A stretch of DNA of 64,000 nucleotides from Clostridia bacterium (lineage in GTDB: Bacteria > Bacillota > Clostridia > Christensenellales > Aristaeellaceae), in contig JAFRLY010000044.1 of assembly GCA_017431005.1 (NCBI GenBank), positions 62,001-126,000 on the forward strand, read 5' to 3'. Each line of letters opens with the position of its first letter. Position 1 is the stretch's first letter. Below are positions 62,438 to 64,000 of the stretch, one piece after another. Both the position numbers and the translations under genes were made by a program. The notes beneath the pieces are model-generated. The model was given only the letters and a program-made list of their open reading frames with translations, ran no database searches and was not told the origin of the DNA.

Positions 62438-64000
62438 ATGCCGAAATATATCTTTGTCACGGGAGGCGTGGTCTCCGGGCTGGGAAAGGGCATCACCGCG
62501 GCGTCCATCGGAAGGCTGCTGAAGGCCCGCGGGCTGAAGGTGGCCGCCCAGAAGCTGGACCCGTATATCAACGTGGATCCCGGAACCATGAGCCCGTATC
62601 AGCACGGGGAGGTCTACGTGACCGAGGACGGCGCGGAAACTGACCTGGACCTTGGGCACTATGAGCGGTTTATCGACGAGGATCTGAACAAATACTCGAA
62701 CCTGACGACCGGCAAGGTGTTCTCCAATGTGCTGCATAAGGAACGGCAGGGCGGCTATCTGGGCTCGACGGTCCAGACCATTCCCCACGTGACCGACGAA
62801 ATCAAGCGCTTTATCTACCGCGTCGGGGAAAAGACGGACGCGGATGTCGTGATCACGGAGATCGGCGGCACGATCGGCGATATTGAAAGCCAGCCGTTCA
62901 TCGAGGCGATCCGGCAGGTGGGCCTGGAGGCCGGCCGGGAGAACACGCTGTATGTGCATGTGACGCTCGTGCCGTATCTGCGGGCCAGCGGGGAGCACAA
63001 AACCAAGCCGACACAGCACTCTGTGAAGGAGCTGCTGGGCATGGGCATCATGCCGAACATCATCGTGCTCCGGGTGGACGAGAAGATTACGGATGAGTCG
63101 GTCTTTTCCAAGATCGCGCATTTCTGCAACGTCAAGCCGGACTGCGTCATCGAAAACCTGACGCTGCCGGTGCTGTATGAGGCGCCGCTGATGCTGGAGC
63201 AGGCGAACCTGTCCGCCATCGTCTGCCGGGAGCTGGGGCTGCATACCGCGGAGCCGGATCTGGCTGAGTGGCGGGAGATGGTGGAGCGCGTCCGTCACCA
63301 GAACCGGGAGGTCCGGATCGGCCTGGTCGGGAAATATGTCCAGCTGCATGACGCCTATCTCTCCGTTGCGGAGGCGCTGCGGCACGCAGGGTACGCGCTG
63401 GACGCCCGGGTGAAAATCGAATGGATCGATTCCGAAAACGTGGACGAAAAAAACGCGGAGAGCGTTTTCTCCGGTATTCAGGGAATCATTGTGCCCGGCG
63501 GCTTCGGCAGTCGGGGCATCGAGGGTATGATCGCGACCGCGAGATATGCCCGGGAGCATCATGTTCCCTATTTCGGCATCTGCCTGGGCATGCAGGTGGC
63601 GGTGATTGAGTATGCCCGGAACGCGGCCGGGCTGGCCGGCGCCGATTCCCGGGAGTTTGACGAAACAGCGCCGTACCGGGTCATCGACTATATGCCGGGC
63701 CAGAATGACGAGATTGACAAGGGCGGCACCCTGCGGCTGGGGAAATATCCCTGCGTGCTGCGGGATGATACGGTGATTGCGCGCTGCTACGGGCGGACGG
63801 AGATCAGCGAGCGCCACCGCCACCGTTATGAATTCGCCAACGATTACCGGGAAACGCTGCAGCAGGCGGGCCTGTGCCTGTCGGGCCTGTCGCCGGACGG
63901 GCGGCTGGTGGAAACCGTCGAGCTGTCGGAGGAGGCGTTCTTCGTCGGCGTGCAGTTCCATCCGGAATTCAAGAGCCGCCCGAACAAGCCGCATCCGCTG
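62438..64000 (+). CDS. pyrG: CTP synthase (3' end beyond window)
   Basis: Aminates UTP to CTP with glutamine and ATP. 521 codons are visible with no stop before the window edge; about 10-20 residues are missing. The N-terminal synthetase domain begins [19 protein letters not shown] (P-loop) and includes [21 protein letters not shown] and [11 protein letters not shown]; the C-terminal class I glutaminase has Cys in [16 protein letters not shown] and [11 protein letters not shown] with His and Glu. GGGGAACAGG precedes ATG 62438. It is the fifth glutamine amidotransferase of the locus and lies 17 bp after dapL. The B. subtilis-type pyrG leader attenuator is absent, as it is internal to an operon. 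Confidence 0.96.
   Translation, partial: MPKYIFVTGGVVSGLGKGITAASIGRLLKARGLKVAAQKLDPYINVDPGTMSPYQHGEVYVTEDGAETDLDLGHYERFIDEDLNKYSNLTTGKVFSNVLHKERQGGYLGSTVQTIPHVTDEIKRFIYRVGEKTDADVVITEIGGTIGDIESQPFIEAIRQVGLEAGRENTLYVHVTLVPYLRASGEHKTKPTQHSVKELLGMGIMPNIIVLRVDEKITDESVFSKIAHFCNVKPDCVIENLTLPVLYEAPLMLEQANLSAIVCRELGLHTAEPDLAEWREMVERVRHQNREVRIGLVGKYVQLHDAYLSVAEALRHAGYALDARVKIEWIDSENVDEKNAESVFSGIQGIIVPGGFGSRGIEGMIATARYAREHHVPYFGICLGMQVAVIEYARNAAGLAGADSREFDETAPYRVIDYMPGQNDEIDKGGTLRLGKYPCVLRDDTVIARCYGRTEISERHRHRYEFANDYRETLQQAGLCLSGLSPDGRLVETVELSEEAFFVGVQFHPEFKSRPNKPHPL

Overview
The window is a high-GC segment of a Gram-positive, Clostridia-type anaerobe, most likely from a gut or rumen. The support is: LplB/LplC/YtcQ-type oligosaccharide ABC transport, many cytoplasmic glycosidases, PocR/AraC regulators, a CotH-family protein, an ANTAR antiterminator beside glnA, an ammonium channel fused to PII, and an LL-diaminopimelate aminotransferase. 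No rRNA, tRNA, CRISPR array, phage block or intact insertion sequence was recognised. The species cannot be named from the sequence.

Layout. (1) 1-641: the 3' end of a membrane transporter fused to an anti-sigma-like ATPase domain. (2) 682-6240 (+): an arabinose-type module of GH51 arabinofuranosidase, GH172/DUF2961 hydrolase, alpha/beta esterase and aldose 1-epimerase. (3) 6235-12718: a PocR/AraC regulator and a class-I amidotransferase-like hydrolase on the minus strand, diverging from a four-gene plus-strand sugar pathway (DUF4432 mutarotase, fucose-isomerase-like isomerase, FGGY kinase, class II aldolase) whose substrate I cannot name. (4) 13075-19163: a secreted CotH-family protein, an ABC exporter, an AAA/DUF234 ATPase lying between two diverged ~180-bp direct repeats, and a membrane-fusion-protein fragment. 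(5) 37451 down to 19336 (-): an 18-kb glycan operon with two permeases, a solute-binding protein, two GH3, two GH78, three alpha/beta hydrolases (one frameshifted) and a 695-aa putative esterase. It diverges from an AraC regulator broken at a T8 run. None of the enzymes has a signal peptide, so imported, probably rhamnose-containing and acylated, oligosaccharides are likely degraded inside the cell. (6) 38889-41343: TetR repressor, small protein and MATE pump with a clear operator. (7) 41344-43108: an AAA/DUF4143 ATPase with strong inverted repeats at both ends.

(8) 43443-64000 is the most striking part: a nitrogen/glutamine locus. It contains guaA and asnB on the minus strand, then glnA, an ANTAR regulator, gltB, gltD, a truncated PPDK-like protein of unknown role, an Amt-PII fusion, glmS, dapL and pyrG on the plus strand. 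Glutamine synthesis, ammonium uptake and sensing, and five glutamine amidotransferases (GuaA, AsnB, GltB, GlmS, PyrG) therefore sit together.

All four promoters in this locus (asnB, glnA, amt, glmS) are followed within about 15-20 nt by an intrinsic terminator whose 5' arm carries the shared motif CAAGGGnGT(C/G), while the 3' arms differ. With the ANTAR protein encoded in the same operon, this suggests a common premature-termination control of the glutamine economy. Between glnA and the ANTAR gene lie two tandem hairpins, each with the same three-base GUA bulge; I do not recognise this RNA.
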